NCBI RefSeq assembly: GCF_002871345.2
Contig: NZ_CP136964.1
Location: 930,001 to 994,000, forward strand
Source: Nosocomiicoccus massiliensis
GTDB lineage: Bacteria > Bacillota > Bacilli > Staphylococcales > Salinicoccaceae
Direction: 5' to 3'
Length of the DNA stretch: 64,000 bases
A model generated the notes under the pieces. That model saw nothing but the letters and a program-made list of their open reading frames with translations. It ran no database searches and was not told the DNA's origin. The position numbers and the translations under genes were made by a program. Of this stretch, positions 62,885 through 64,000 are shown one piece after another. How positions within the stretch are numbered: position 1 is the stretch's first letter; each line of letters opens with the position of its first letter.

Positions 62885-64000
62885 TTACATCGATTTTGGT
62901 GCGCTCACGCCGATGATTGTCAGTGCGTTTTCAATCGTTTGACGTACCGCTTCAATCATTAATAAATACGCGTATGTTTTTTCTTTGTCTTCGCCGAGCA
63001 CTTTTTCTTGGTTGTAGAATTTGTGGAATTCTGATGCAAGTGTTTCGACATAATTTGTAATTCTATGGTTTGCGCGGGCTTCAGCCGCACTTTCAATCGT
63101 ACGCTTAAAGTTACCGACTTGCTTTAATAACTCAAGTGCTTGAGGGTGCGTGAGCACGTCTAGTGATTTGCTTCTATCTAAGTTAAATCCTGCTTCTTCT
63201 GCTTGTTTTAAAATGCTACAAATTCTCGCGTGTGCATACTGAACGTAATAGACCGGGTTTTCGCTCGACTCTGATAAAGCTAAATCTAAGTCAAAATCAA
63301 ACGGCGTGTCTGCACTACGCATCGCTAAGAAGTAACGTGCAGCATCGACACCAATTAAGTCCATTAACTCTCTTAACGTCACCGCATTTCCTGTACGTTT
63401 ACTCATCTTAACTTCTTCGCCATCTTGAATTAAACGGACCATCTGCATAATTTCTACTTGTAGTTTCTCAGGGTCTTCACCGAGCGCACCAATCGACGCT
63501 TTAATACGGTTAATGTAACCGTGGTGATCTGCACCAAATAAGTCGATTAATAAATCATAACCACGTCTTAATTTGTCGTAATGGTACGCAATGTCTGGCA
63601 TGAAGTACGTGTATGTACCGTCCGTTTTTCTAAGGACGCGGTCTTTATCGTCTTTCCAGTCCGTCGTTCTTAACCAGATCGCTTGATCTGCTTCATACGT
63701 ATGACCGTTTTTCGTCATAATTTCTAACGCTTCTTCGACTTCACCTTTTTCGTATAGTGACGTTTCACTAAACCAGTTATCAAATGATACACGGTAGTCT
63801 TGTAAGTCTTGTTTTAATTGCGCCATTTCATATTCGACACCGAGCGCTCTAAATTTAGAGATACGTGTTTTTTCATCTAAATCTTTATATTCAGGATGTT
63901 CGTTTTTTAAACGTTCTCCGATCGCTTTAATATCTTTACCACGGTAGCCGTCTTCAGGCATTTCTAACGGCTCTCCGAACGCTTCAAAGTATCTTGCGTT
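62885..64000 (-). CDS. argS: Arginine-tRNA ligase, C-terminal part (runs off the window)
   Basis: At least 371 residues. The frame is open beyond the ATG at 63961 to the window edge ([20 protein letters not shown]), so the N-terminus lies outside. The class I KMSKS loop is seen as [20 protein letters not shown], with [25 protein letters not shown] catalytic core and the anticodon-binding helical domain ending in [15 protein letters not shown]. Charges tRNA-Arg. Located 27 bp upstream of the binding lipoprotein gene. Confidence 0.95.
   Translation of the reverse strand, partial: NARYFEAFGEPLEMPEDGYRGKDIKAIGERLKNEHPEYKDLDEKTRISKFRALGVEYEMAQLKQDLQDYRVSFDNWFSETSLYEKGEVEEALEIMTKNGHTYEADQAIWLRTTDWKDDKDRVLRKTDGTYTYFMPDIAYHYDKLRRGYDLLIDLFGADHHGYINRIKASIGALGEDPEKLQVEIMQMVRLIQDGEEVKMSKRTGNAVTLRELMDLIGVDAARYFLAMRSADTPFDFDLDLALSESSENPVYYVQYAHARICSILKQAEEAGFNLDRSKSLDVLTHPQALELLKQVGNFKRTIESAAEARANHRITNYVETLASEFHKFYNQEKVLGEDKEKTYAYLLMIEAVRQTIENALTIIGVSAPKSM

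Overview
The window reads as a low-GC Gram-positive chromosome of the Staphylococcaceae/Salinicoccaceae type. The evidence is protein-level: a CsoR-CopA-CopZ copper set, an HssRS/HrtBA heme-detoxification locus with a recognisable HssR box, an IsaB-like secreted protein, a CapI close to the Staphylococcus aureus protein, AgcS and BCCT transporters, IS256 and IS150-type elements, AGGAGG-type ribosome binding sites and many TTG/GTG starts. A genus such as Jeotgalicoccus or Nosocomiicoccus is only a guess.

Layout. 1-320: no gene, an AT-rich tract with alternating inverted motifs. 0.3-3.3 kb: copper operon with CsoR operator. 3.35-4.84 kb: an intact IS150-group element sitting in the loop of a terminator. 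4.9-12.5 kb: a membrane-anchored HEFGH metalloprotease, a BCCT osmolyte transporter, a thioesterase, three DUF1307-like lipoproteins, a phosphoesterase and a GIY-YIG protein. 12.5-22.2 kb: a type I restriction-modification system whose hsdR is separated from hsdMS. hsdS is followed by a tyrosine recombinase and then by an inverted, headless second hsdS, the architecture of a phase-variable specificity switch. 22.4-29.8 kb: an accessory zone with a frameshifted Abi_2 gene, three copies of an unusual array of hairpins (core sequence CGTCGGCGA), three IS256-family copies (one intact, one internally deleted, one remnant), a butanediol-dehydrogenase-like gene broken by a perfect palindrome, a rhodanese and a NERD protein. 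29.9-33.7 kb: hrtBA and hssRS. 33.8-35.5 kb: a membrane coiled-coil protein divergent from an intact Abi_2 (HEPN) gene that is preceded by a short transcript with its own promoter and terminator. 35.5-50.1 kb: a complete Wzy-type capsule operon read on the minus strand from one promoter (capABCD, wzy, wzx, glycosyltransferases, CapI, CapL, TupA-like ATP-grasp, a frameshifted glycosyltransferase, an epimerase, the initiating sugar transferase, and an LCP ligase at the end). 50.2-64 kb: membrane protein, M20 amidohydrolase, two related unknown proteins, AgcS symporter, RelBE-type toxin-antitoxin, a peptide/aspartate catabolic set (S9 peptidase, PepQ, AspA), an iron/cobalamin-type ABC uptake pair and the 3' part of argS.

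How the parts fit. The 11-35 kb stretch is rich in anti-phage functions (type I RM with a shuffling specificity gene, two HEPN Abi_2 genes, NERD and GIY-YIG proteins) and in IS and repeat material, so it behaves as a defence island. Four genes look inactivated by identifiable lesions: two single-base frameshifts (Abi_2, capsule glycosyltransferase), one palindrome-templated frameshift (bdh) and one in-frame 612-bp transposase deletion. The strongest candidates for something new are the CGTCGGCGA hairpin arrays that serve as IS256 landing sites, the recombinase-linked hsdS switch with a hairpin over the recombinase ribosome binding site, and the small RNA in front of the Abi_2 gene.
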